A DNA stretch of 7,087 nucleotides from Spirochaetaceae bacterium (GCA_003249275.1 QKJO01000027.1:1-7087); one strand, 5' to 3'. Shown: positions 1 through 5,470, numbered from the stretch's first letter. Notes: generated by a model from the letters alone, not told the origin. Translations and numbers: made by a program.

Positions 1-34
1 AAGTGCCGTGACCCCGGACCATAATTAATTTGTA

Positions 35-63
35 TTGCAAACTTAATCATTGAGCTCTGAAAT
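35..63 (+). promoter_or_regulatory. Weak candidate promoter for the hydrolase gene
   Basis: TTGCAA (35-40) and TGAAAT (58-63) are separated by 17 bp, each matching 4 of 6 positions of the sigma-70 consensus. Transcription would begin near position 70, at the foot of a hairpin. AT-rich sequence around 20-50 fits a promoter, but matches this weak are common by chance, so this is only the best candidate in the 122 bp ahead of the gene. Confidence 0.25.
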
Positions 64-69
64 CCGAAT

Positions 70-93
70 GGTGCTGATACCCGATTCAGCACT
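70..93 (+). other. Hairpin upstream of the hydrolase gene
   Basis: GTGCTGA (71-77) and TCAGCAC (86-92) form a perfect 7-bp inverted repeat around an 8-nt loop, extendable by a G-T wobble at 70/93. No T-run follows, so it is not an intrinsic terminator of an upstream gene. It could be a 5'-UTR stem-loop or a DNA-level operator. The sequence does not decide between these. Confidence 0.4.
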
Positions 94-122
94 GGAAAAT
101 CCACAGTTTTGAGGAGTTGTGT

Positions 123-899
123 ATGAGGATCGGAAAGAAGCTTTTTATGATTCCCGGTGTTCTGATATTCTTGTCAGTGCCCGTTTTTGCGCAGAGTGGA
201 GATTCAATTGTGACCGAGGTCGTAAAATACAGGGCGGGGGATACAGAACTTCAGGGATATCTGGCCTATGACAGCACACTGAAAGGCAGGAGACCGGGAG
301 TGATCGTTGTCCATGAATGGACAGGACTGAACGACTATGCAAAGTTCAGGGCCAGGGAACTCGCAAAAGCAGGTTATATAGCCTTTGCCGCCGATATGTA
401 CGGAGGCGGGAAGGAAGTTTCAACGACAGAAGCCAGAACCCTGTCGGGGCAGGTTGGTTCAGACTTTCCTCTCATCAGGAGCCGCTTTGCCGCCGCACTT
501 GATGTGCTGAAAAGGAATTCTATGACGGACGGATCAAAAATAGCCGCCATCGGTTACTGTTTCGGCGGAGGAATTGTTCTCAATGCCGCCCGGATGGGGT
601 TTGAACTTCAGGGAATAGCCAGTTTTCATGCCAGCATCAATACGGGTCTGAATGCCGGAAAAGGGGACGTGAAAACACCTCTTCTGGTAATGCAGGGTTC
701 GGGAGATCCCGCTGCACCTCCCCAGAAACAGGAAGCATTCCGGATGGAAATGGATAGCGCCGGGGCCGACTATGAGTACATCATCTATCCCGGTGTGAAC
801 GCTCATAACTTTACAAATCCCGAAGGAAGCAGTTACTATCCGAAAGAAGCCGAGGATGCCTGGGGCAGAATGCTGACCTTTTTCAAGGATGTCATGTAA
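123..899 (+). CDS. Secreted dienelactone hydrolase family protein
   Basis: A 258-residue alpha/beta-hydrolase of the dienelactone hydrolase (DLH) family. The classic enzyme opens dienelactone to maleylacetate, but the family acts on many esters and lactones, so the substrate is unknown. The nucleophile is the Cys of GYCFGGG (C146), with Asp in GSGDP (D195) and His in NAHNF (H228) completing the triad. The HEWTG motif (E65) matches the conserved glutamate that controls the cysteine. Residues 1-23 look like a Sec signal peptide (basic MRIGKK, hydrophobic core, VFA-Q cleavage site), so the enzyme should act in the periplasm or outside; the classic DLH is cytoplasmic. The ATG at 123 is chosen because GAGGAG (111-116) sits 6 bp before it; a TTG at 117 abuts that site and is unlikely. 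The DUF1848 gene follows after 28 bp and may be co-transcribed. The family call is firm; the biochemical role is not. Confidence 0.9.
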   Translation: MRIGKKLFMIPGVLIFLSVPVFAQSGDSIVTEVVKYRAGDTELQGYLAYDSTLKGRRPGVIVVHEWTGLNDYAKFRARELAKAGYIAFAADMYGGGKEVSTTEARTLSGQVGSDFPLIRSRFAAALDVLKRNSMTDGSKIAAIGYCFGGGIVLNAARMGFELQGIASFHASINTGLNAGKGDVKTPLLVMQGSGDPAAPPQKQEAFRMEMDSAGADYEYIIYPGVNAHNFTNPEGSSYYPKEAEDAWGRMLTFFKDVM

Positions 900-903
900 A
901 TTG

Positions 904-922
904 CTCATCCCCGGCGGATGAG
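904..922 (+). promoter_or_regulatory. Hairpin covering the DUF1848 ribosome binding site
   Basis: CTCATCC (904-910) and GGATGAG (916-922) form a perfect 7-bp stem with a 5-nt loop in the 28 bp between the hydrolase stop and the next ATG. The right arm contains most of the purine-rich Shine-Dalgarno stretch GGATGAGGG (916-924), only 3 nt before the ATG at 928. Folded RNA would hide the site, and ribosomes finishing the upstream gene could open it. The pairing is visible; the coupling role is inferred. Confidence 0.5.
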
Positions 923-927
923 GGATT

Positions 928-1854
928 ATGATCATCAACATAGGGAACAGAACCGATATTCCGGCCTTTTATTCCGAATGGTTTTACAGAAGACTTGCGG
1001 CGGGCTGCGTCTGCGTGAGAAATCCCTACAACCCCGCCGCCGTGACCCGATACAGACTGGATCCTGATGTTGTGGACTGTCTGGTCTTCTGTACGAAGAA
1101 TCCGGCTCCCATGTTCCCCCGTTTTTCGGAACTCGCGCCTTACCGTCAGATCTGGTTCGTCACCGTCACTCCCTATGGCCGGGACGTTGAGCCTTATGTG
1201 CCTCCCGTTGACCGGGTTCTGGAAAGCTTTGAAGAGTTGAGCCGGAGGGTAGGCCGTGATTCGGTCATCTGGCGATATGATCCGGTATTTCTGACTGACA
1301 AATACAACAGGAATTTTCACTTGGATGCTTATGAAGCCATGGCATCCCGGCTCAGGGGACTGACACAAGTCAGCATTATCAGCTTCATCGATCTTTACAG
1401 AAAAACTTTGAGAAATTTTCAGGGAGTTCGTGAGGTTGACCGGGATGAGCAGTTCCTGTTGACCGAATCGTTTGTGAACATCGCCGCCCGTTACGGTATG
1501 AGGTTGAAGACCTGTGCGGAAAATCCTGAACTCGGACGCTGCGGAGCCGACACGAGGGGGTGTTTTACCGGACATGACCTGGAGTCCATTGCAGGCCTGC
1601 GGTTCCGCATCCCGGTGAAAAAGTCCAAAAGAGAAGCCTGCAGCTGTCTGCTGGAGAACGAAATCGGAGCCTACAACTCCTGCCTTCACGGATGCCTCTA
1701 CTGCTATGCCAACTCCAGCCGTGAGGAAGTCCTCCGTAATCATGGGTATCATAATCCCGATTCTCCGCTGCTTGTCGGAGATCTGCAGCCTGAAGACCGG
1801 ATTCATCGGGCCGGACAAAGAAGTTATCTGGACAGGCAGATTACTCTGTTCTGA
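928..1854 (+). CDS. DUF1848 family protein with radical-SAM-like C-terminal cysteine cluster
   Basis: A 308-residue protein with no signal peptide or membrane segment, recognised as DUF1848. Hallmarks seen are NRTDIPAFY at residues 7-15 (usually SRRTDIPAFY), VFCTKNP at 53-59, TPYGRDVEP at 81-89, VIWRYDPV at 113-120, and the C-terminal block KREACSC then SCLHGCLYCYAN (251-262). The last block holds C252, C256 and C259 in a CxxxCxxC pattern like the [4Fe-4S] cluster site of radical SAM enzymes, followed by the usual Tyr. In canonical radical SAM proteins this motif is near the N-terminus; here it is near the C-terminus, as is typical of DUF1848. Further cysteines at 196, 205, 212, 238 and 240 could bind a second metal centre. 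No reaction is known for the family. Length looks complete. The start is the ATG at 928, with a Shine-Dalgarno stretch unusually close (3 nt) and partly buried in a hairpin. Confidence 0.9.
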   Translation: MIINIGNRTDIPAFYSEWFYRRLAAGCVCVRNPYNPAAVTRYRLDPDVVDCLVFCTKNPAPMFPRFSELAPYRQIWFVTVTPYGRDVEPYVPPVDRVLESFEELSRRVGRDSVIWRYDPVFLTDKYNRNFHLDAYEAMASRLRGLTQVSIISFIDLYRKTLRNFQGVREVDRDEQFLLTESFVNIAARYGMRLKTCAENPELGRCGADTRGCFTGHDLESIAGLRFRIPVKKSKREACSCLLENEIGAYNSCLHGCLYCYANSSREEVLRNHGYHNPDSPLLVGDLQPEDRIHRAGQRSYLDRQITLF

Positions 1855-1874
1855 CTGATTTTTTCCGGAGTTTC

Positions 1875-1893
1875 CCCGACGGGCCCGGTCGGG
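1875..1893 (+). other. GC-rich hairpin after the DUF1848 gene
   Basis: CCCGAC (1875-1880) and GTCGGG (1888-1893) form a 6-bp stem with a 7-nt loop, 20 bp past the DUF1848 stop. The position suits a transcript 3' end, but no T-run follows on the plus strand and none suits termination on the minus strand. A Rho-dependent end protected by the stem is possible; a classic intrinsic terminator is not supported. Confidence 0.35.
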
Positions 1894-1998
1894 ATGTTTG
1901 AAATTGCTTCCATACTCTCTCTTGTAAAATGAAATTGCGTTTTAAAAAAGAATCAATAGTAAGCGCTCCTTCCTGTCTTCCGGGGCTCTGACGGCTGA

Positions 1999-2026
1999 TA
2001 ATTAATCCATTTCCGGATTGGAATTA
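1999..2026. other. AT-rich bulged inverted repeat in the dctP upstream region
   Basis: TAATT+AATCC (1999-2008) pairs with GGATT and AATTA (2015-2026) around a 6-nt loop with a GG bulge, giving 10 bp in all. It lies about 90 bp upstream of the putative dctP -35 box. It could be a regulator site or simply AT-rich symmetry. The stretch from 1894 to 1998 holds no other feature I can support. Confidence 0.3.
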
Positions 2027-2060
2027 TTGCATTCCGCCTGTCTGTATAAGAAATTAGATA

Positions 2061-2076
2061 ACTACCATACTACCAT
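2061..2076. repeat. Perfect tandem 8-bp direct repeat
   Basis: ACTACCAT occurs twice head to tail (2061-2068, 2069-2076), ending 7 bp before the 16-bp palindrome and 38 bp before the -35 box. Short tandem sites directly upstream of a promoter can be half-sites for an activator, but no known regulator site is recognised here. Confidence 0.5.
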
Positions 2077-2083
2077 ATTTACG

Positions 2084-2099
2084 ATTCGTATATACGAAT
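2084..2099. promoter_or_regulatory. Perfect 16-bp palindromic operator candidate
   Basis: ATTCGTATATACGAAT is a perfect inverted repeat with no spacer, centred between 2091 and 2092. It ends 15 bp before the -35 box, about 57 bp upstream of the expected transcript start. The GTATATAC core resembles sites of HutC/TreR-type GntR regulators (TTGTATATACAA-like), though the arms differ. The position suits either an activator or a repressor. No regulator gene lies in this window, so the partner is unknown. Confidence 0.6.
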
Positions 2100-2114
2100 A
2101 AAAGATTTTTTTCC

Positions 2115-2142
2115 TTGACATCCGCTCACAAAATTGTAATAT
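2115..2142 (+). promoter_or_regulatory. Sigma-70-like promoter of the TRAP operon
   Basis: TTGACA (2115-2120) is a perfect -35 box. TAATAT (2137-2142) follows after 16 bp; TATGAT (2140-2145) after 19 bp is an alternative register. Transcription would start near 2150, giving a leader of about 140-145 nt before dctP. It is the best promoter match I find on this strand and sits just downstream of the palindrome. Confidence 0.7.
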
Positions 2143-2162
2143 GATCACTGCGGTAGTCCATG

Positions 2163-2201
2163 AAAATCGCTGAGAAGATGTGATCTTTTTTTATCGATTT
2201 T
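2163..2201 (+). promoter_or_regulatory. Nested hairpin in the dctP leader with internal U-run
   Basis: AAAATCG (2163-2169) pairs with CGATTTT (2195-2201). Inside, AAGAT (2175-2179) pairs with ATCTT (2183-2187) around GTG, and the right arm runs straight into a T-tract. The inner stem plus T-run has the outline of a weak terminator, and the outer stem would encompass it, so this could be an attenuator or a 5' stabilising fold. No known riboswitch class is recognised. Confidence 0.4.
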
Positions 2202-2224
2202 AAGTGCTGCAGGTTGTTTGAAAA

Positions 2225-2248
2225 CCCCGGAATTCTGATTTATCGGGG
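2225..2248 (+). promoter_or_regulatory. GC-rich hairpin before the dctP start
   Basis: CCCCG (2225-2229) pairs with CGGGG (2244-2248) around a 14-nt loop, followed by GGCTTTATG. The T-run is too short for a confident terminator. It stands 32 nt before the dctP ribosome binding site (AGGAGG, 2281-2286), so it may be the second arm of a leader switch together with the 2163-2201 fold. Confidence 0.35.
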
Positions 2249-2254
2249 GGCTTT

Positions 2255-2296
2255 ATGAGGATGGCTGCCGTACAAATCTTAGGAGGATCTCTATGA
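2255..2296 (+). CDS. Possible 13-codon leader ORF overlapping the dctP start
   Basis: An ATG at 2255 opens a 13-codon frame (MRMAAVQILGGSL) ending in a TGA at 2294-2296. That stop overlaps the dctP start as ATGA, the classic arrangement for translational coupling. The frame reads through the dctP Shine-Dalgarno sequence, which encodes its Gly-Gly. A G-run at 2245-2250 lies just upstream but is a poor ribosome binding site and part of a hairpin. So short a frame can occur by chance. Confidence 0.2.
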   Translation: MRMAAVQILGGSL

Positions 2297-3318
2297 AAAA
2301 AGTTCTATTGCTTCTGTTAACAATTTCTACTGTTTTATTCATCACAGGCTGTAATAAAAAGACAGAAACTGCTGCTGCTGCACCTGCAGAAAAAGCTGAT
2401 GAGAAAATTACTCTGGTTTATGCCGAAGTAAACCCCCTCGATTCTATCGTTGGCCAGACAGGTCTGAAGTTCAAAGAAGAGCTTGAAAAACTGTCTAATG
2501 GTACTGTCACACTGGACATTCAGCACAGCGGTGTACTCGGTGCGGAAAACGACGTACTTGATGCAATGCTCGGCGGCGGTGGAACCATCGATATGTCCAG
2601 AATTTCCGCTTTCGCTCTGACCAGCTACGGCGGTGAGAAATCCAAGCTTCTGTCCATTCCCTATACTTTTGTAAGCAGAGATCATTTCTGGAAATTTGCA
2701 ACCAGCGACCTGGCTCCCGAATTCCTCAACGAGCCCTTCGAAAACGGTACCGGAATCCGCGGTCTGTTCTACGGAGAGGAAGGTTTCAGACATTTCTTCG
2801 CCACCAAACCCCTGAACAGCATCAAAGATCTGGCCGGTCTGAAGATCCGTGTGTCCAACGACCCCGTTATGCGCGGTATGGTTGAAGGTCTCGGCGCATC
2901 TCCCACCGTTGTCAACTACAATGAGCTCTACTCTGCCCTTCAGACAGGTGTTGTTGATGCCGCTGAACAGCCCATCGCCAACTACAAATCCAAGGCCTTC
3001 CAGGAAGTTGCTCCCTACATGATCCTCGACGGTCATACACTGGGTGCTATCCAGGTTGTCATCACCGATGAAGCATGGAACAAACTGTCTGCCGCACAGC
3101 AGAAAGCCATGGTAGAAGCCGGTAAGATCGCTTCCGCCTACAACAGACAGCTCTCTGAAGGCGCTGAGAACGAAGTACTGAAGCAGCTTGCTGCCGAAGG
3201 CGTTGTTCCCGTTGCTGTTGCCGACAAAGGACCCTTCCAGAAAGCATCTGAAAAAGTTATCAAAGAAGCCAGCGCCAACAACGTTGAGCTGTACAATAAG
3301 ATTCTTGCAATGCAGTAA
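2293..3318 (+). CDS. dctP: TRAP transporter substrate-binding lipoprotein DctP
   Basis: A 341-residue extracytoplasmic receptor of a tripartite ATP-independent periplasmic (TRAP) transporter, DctP/TRAP-alpha family. Residues 1-19 form a lipoprotein signal with lipobox ITGC, so C20 is probably lipidated. An Ala/Lys/Glu-rich linker (21-38) tethers the binding domain to the membrane. The mature domain shows the family's order: an early strand (ITLVYAE), SGVLGAENDVLDAM, IPYTF, GFRHFF (R166), the signature LAGLKIRV with R186, then NYNELYSALQTGVVDAAEQP. In characterised relatives such as SiaP, the arginine of the LKIRV-type motif binds the substrate carboxylate, so an organic or sugar acid is likely but not identified. 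EQP replaces the common ENP. AGGAGG (2281-2286), 6 bp before the ATG, is a strong ribosome binding site. It is first in the operon, 327 bp before dctQ, which fits a receptor needed in excess over its membrane partners. Confidence 0.95.
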   Translation: MKKVLLLLLTISTVLFITGCNKKTETAAAAPAEKADEKITLVYAEVNPLDSIVGQTGLKFKEELEKLSNGTVTLDIQHSGVLGAENDVLDAMLGGGGTIDMSRISAFALTSYGGEKSKLLSIPYTFVSRDHFWKFATSDLAPEFLNEPFENGTGIRGLFYGEEGFRHFFATKPLNSIKDLAGLKIRVSNDPVMRGMVEGLGASPTVVNYNELYSALQTGVVDAAEQPIANYKSKAFQEVAPYMILDGHTLGAIQVVITDEAWNKLSAAQQKAMVEAGKIASAYNRQLSEGAENEVLKQLAAEGVVPVAVADKGPFQKASEKVIKEASANNVELYNKILAMQ

Positions 3319-3328
3319 GATTTTCCTG

Positions 3329-3359
3329 TCCGGCGGTGACTTTCTTTGGAATCGCCGGA
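3329..3359 (+). other. Stem-loop just after dctP
   Basis: TCCGGCGGT (3329-3337) pairs with ATCGCCGGA (3351-3359), 9 bp with one G-T wobble and a 13-nt loop, starting 10 nt after the dctP stop. No T-run follows, so it should not terminate transcription by itself. Such stems after the first gene of an operon often protect the upstream message from 3'-5' decay; that role is inferred here. Confidence 0.5.
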
Positions 3360-3404
3360 TGACGGGATCTGAAACGTGTTGAAGATCATTAATTCTTAGT
3401 TTTC

Positions 3405-3433
3405 AGGCACAGAGGCTTTCGCTTTCTGTGCCT
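3405..3433 (+). terminator. Stem-loop in the dctP-dctQ gap, possible partial terminator
   Basis: AGGCACAGA (3405-3413) and TCTGTGCCT (3425-3433) form a perfect 9-bp stem with an 11-nt loop, followed by CATTTGTATT. The tail has six T in ten but no continuous run, so it may be a leaky intrinsic terminator. If it works in part, transcript levels of dctQM would fall below dctP. It may also be only a stabilising stem. Confidence 0.4.
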
Positions 3434-3445
3434 CATTTGTATTAG

Positions 3446-3540
3446 AGGAATGATACAACGGGATGGTGCGAAGCACCTGGGACCCGTTTATCATCAAGCG
3501 ACAGGATTTTTCCGTCAGGAAAAAGTCCGAAAGCGTTAAT
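3446..3540 (+). repeat. Structured 95-bp direct repeat, unit 1
   Basis: First of two adjacent 95-bp units matching at 90 of 95 positions. It can form a long hairpin at 3452-3492 (GATA, bulged C, AACGGG, internal loop, GGTGC-GAA-GCACC, internal loop, CCCGTTTATC) with about 15 bp paired. A second hairpin lies at 3504-3528 (GGA, TTTTTCC, loop GTCA, GGAAAAA, bulged G, TCC). No T-run follows either stem. The period is not a multiple of three, so the two copies would be read in different frames and the unit is not coding. It is unlike any riboswitch or insertion sequence I recognise. Confidence 0.9.
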
Positions 3541-3635
3541 AGGAATGATACAACGGGATGGTGCGAAGCACCTGGGACCCGTTTATCAGCAAGCGATAGG
3601 ATTTTCCCGTCAGGAAAAAGTCCGAAAGCTTTTAT
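3541..3635 (+). repeat. Structured 95-bp direct repeat, unit 2
   Basis: Second unit, directly abutting the first. The five differences from unit 1 are at 3589, 3597, 3606, 3630 and 3633. None falls in the first hairpin (here 3547-3587). The change at 3606 (T to C) breaks one pair in the second hairpin (3599-3623), which can still form with a slightly larger loop. The unit ends at 3635, and the next bases, AGGAG (3636-3640), are both a match to the first four bases of a unit (AGGAA) and the Shine-Dalgarno site of dctQ. The array therefore ends exactly at the translation signal of the next gene. Confidence 0.9.
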
Positions 3636-3645
3636 AGGAGTTAAG

Positions 3646-4170
3646 ATGAGAGCGGTTTTTAGAGCTGTAGATAAAATCAAACCGTTTTATGACCATGTAA
3701 ACAAAGTGGTCCTTTTTATCTGCAAATTACTGCTGATTACGGATATTGCCATAACGGCGATGGCTGTAACCGGGAGGTACGTTCCTTTTGTACCAGACCC
3801 TGCCTGGAGCGAGGAAGTGGTACTTTCATGTATGGCTTATATGGCAGTTCTTTCCGCTGCTCTTGCAATCCGTCGCAAAGCCCACATCAGAATGACGGCT
3901 CTGGACATGTATATCCCCAGAAAGGTCATTGCCGTACTGGACCTGATAGCGGATATTGCGGTTATGATTCTGGGATTTGTCATGATTTTTGTAGGATGGA
4001 ACTATGCACAGAAGCTCGGTTCCAGAGGTTTTTATGTCAGTATGCCCAATCTCTCCAGATTCTGGATGTATTTTCCGATCCCCCTGGCCGGAGTAGCCAT
4101 GGTGATCTTTGAGTTTGAAACACTCTATAACCAGATTAAAGTTCTGGTTCTCGGTGAGGAGATTGAGTAA
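3646..4170 (+). CDS. dctQ: TRAP transporter small permease subunit DctQ
   Basis: A 174-residue inner-membrane protein of the DctQ (TRAP small subunit) family, which pairs with DctM to form the transport channel that receives substrate from DctP. Four membrane segments are visible at about 20-43, 57-76, 95-117 and 138-160. The family's central motif is present: WSEEVVLSCMAYMAVLSAAL at 54-73 (acidic pair at the start of helix 2), then AIRRKAHIRM with the conserved His at 80. The ATG at 3646 is chosen because AGGAG (3636-3640) lies 5 bp upstream and the product has the normal length. The frame stays open back to 3463, but that part runs through the structured repeat and is not believed. The TAA stop shares its last base with the dctM start (TAATG), so the two are translationally coupled. 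Confidence 0.92.
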   Translation: MRAVFRAVDKIKPFYDHVNKVVLFICKLLLITDIAITAMAVTGRYVPFVPDPAWSEEVVLSCMAYMAVLSAALAIRRKAHIRMTALDMYIPRKVIAVLDLIADIAVMILGFVMIFVGWNYAQKLGSRGFYVSMPNLSRFWMYFPIPLAGVAMVIFEFETLYNQIKVLVLGEEIE

Positions 4171-5462
4171 TGATTGTAAATAGCATGGCAATTTTCATCC
4201 TTCTGGGAAGCTTTTTTCTGTTCATTCTGATCCGGTTCCCCATCGCTTACGCGGTGGCTCTGTCATCCATACTTTGTCTTCTGTATCAGGGGCTTCCCCT
4301 TTCCACGGTTGCACAGCAGATGGTCAAAGGGATCAGTTCCTTCAGCCTGATGGCCGTTCCCTTCTTCATCACCATGGGATACCTCATGGGAAGCGGCGGT
4401 ATTTCGGAAAAACTGATCGCCCTGGCCAATGCCTTTGTCGGCTGGATGCGGGGCGGTATGGCGATGGTCAATATTGTCTCCTCCTACTTTTTCGGAGGAA
4501 TCTCCGGATCAGCCGCTGCAGATACGGCTTCCCTCGGAAGCATCATGATCCCCATGATGGTGGAACAGGGCTACGACGACGACTTTTCAACAGCCGTTAC
4601 CATCACCAGTTCCTGTGAGGGACTTCTTGTTCCCCCCAGTCACAATATGGTTATCTATGCAACCACCGCCGGAGGAATCTCCATCGGCAGCCTCTTCCTG
4701 GCAGGTTATCTGCCCGCAGCCATTCTGGCTGGTACCCTGATGGTCGGTTCCTATATCATCTCCGTCAGACGGAAGTATCCCAAGGGTGACAAGTTCAACC
4801 TTCTGAACCTGTTCAAACAGATCGGTATCTCCTTCTGGGCTCTGGCAGCGGTTCTGATCGTTGTGGTCGGTGTCGTCGGCGGTATCTTTACAGCCACCGA
4901 ATCCGCGGCCATCGCAGTAATCTACAGCCTGATCGTCAGTGTTTTCATCTATAGAGGTCTGGACTGGAAAGGAGTCTGGAGGGTCCTGGATCAGTGTGTG
5001 GACACATTATCCATTGTTCTGATTCTGATTTCAACTTCCAGTATCTTCGGATTCCTTCTGACCCGTCTGAATGTTCCCACACTGGCAGCCCAGGCCATCC
5101 TGGGACTGACGGAGAATAAGATTCTTCTGGCCCTGCTGCTGAATTTGATCCTTCTGATTCTGGGGTGCATCATGGATATGGCTCCCATCATCCTGATCGC
5201 CACACCGATCCTGCTGCCCATCGCCACCAACATCGGAATTGATCCTATTCAGTTCGGTATTATGGTGATTCTGAACTGCGGTATCGGTCTTTTGACCCCT
5301 CCTGTCGGTTCGGTCCTCTTCATCGGTTCAGCCGTAGGTAAGGTCTCCATCGAGAAGGTGGTCAAGGCTACCCTGCCTTTCTACCTGCTCATGATAATCA
5401 CTCTGATGCTTGTGACATTTATCCCAGGTATCAGCCTCTTCCTGCCCTCACTGTTTAAATAG
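4170..5462 (+). CDS. dctM: TRAP transporter large permease subunit DctM
   Basis: A 430-residue, highly hydrophobic protein of the DctM family, the large TRAP subunit of the ion transporter superfamily, thought to carry the substrate and the driving Na+ or H+. Length is normal and hydrophobic segments run throughout. Family motifs seen are GISGSAAADTASLG at 110-123, LLVPPS at 152-157, GGIFTATESAA at 237-247, the CIMDMAPIILIATPILLPI stretch at 333-351, and GLLTPPVGSVLF at 373-384. The paired SGSA and TPPVG motifs mark the two re-entrant hairpin regions near the transport site. GAGGAG (4156-4161) inside dctQ, 8 bp before the ATG, is a good ribosome binding site. Nothing is truncated or shifted. 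Substrate cannot be inferred from this subunit. Confidence 0.95.
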   Translation: MIVNSMAIFILLGSFFLFILIRFPIAYAVALSSILCLLYQGLPLSTVAQQMVKGISSFSLMAVPFFITMGYLMGSGGISEKLIALANAFVGWMRGGMAMVNIVSSYFFGGISGSAAADTASLGSIMIPMMVEQGYDDDFSTAVTITSSCEGLLVPPSHNMVIYATTAGGISIGSLFLAGYLPAAILAGTLMVGSYIISVRRKYPKGDKFNLLNLFKQIGISFWALAAVLIVVVGVVGGIFTATESAAIAVIYSLIVSVFIYRGLDWKGVWRVLDQCVDTLSIVLILISTSSIFGFLLTRLNVPTLAAQAILGLTENKILLALLLNLILLILGCIMDMAPIILIATPILLPIATNIGIDPIQFGIMVILNCGIGLLTPPVGSVLFIGSAVGKVSIEKVVKATLPFYLLMIITLMLVTFIPGISLFLPSLFK

Positions 5463-5470
5463 GCTGCGGA

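Noticed and set aside
117..119. TTG at 117 as the start of the hydrolase
   Set aside because: It directly abuts the GAGGAG ribosome binding site; the ATG at 123 has correct 6-bp spacing and begins a proper signal peptide.
892..1818. 308-codon open frame on the minus strand opposite the DUF1848 gene
   Set aside because: It mirrors the real gene, whose conserved motifs are all on the plus strand. The minus translation shows no recognisable domain.
1875..1893. Strong intrinsic terminator after the DUF1848 gene
   Set aside because: The stem is only 6 bp and no T-run follows on either strand.
2335..3036. 233-codon open frame on the minus strand opposite dctP
   Set aside because: Antisense openness produced by the biased codon use of dctP; no family motif and no ribosome binding signal.
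3452..3587. Integron attC sites, since paired hairpins with AAC...GTT arms are present
   Set aside because: The arms (ATACAAC, GTTTATC) violate the RYYYAAC/GTTRRRY consensus, and no integrase or cassette-like genes surround them.
3446..3635. CRISPR array or MITE
   Set aside because: The two units abut with no spacer, so it is not CRISPR. The unit ends share no inverted repeats, and no clear target duplication is seen, so a classic MITE is not supported.
3463..3645. In-frame upstream extension of dctQ starting at 3463
   Set aside because: It would add 61 residues encoded by the structured repeat, has no homology to DctQ, and the repeat copies fall in different frames. The ATG at 3646 has a good ribosome binding site and gives the normal length.
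3396..3680. 94-codon minus-strand frame through the 95-bp repeats
   Set aside because: The repeat period breaks the frame between copies, so the translation is not repeated, as it would be in a genuine coding repeat.
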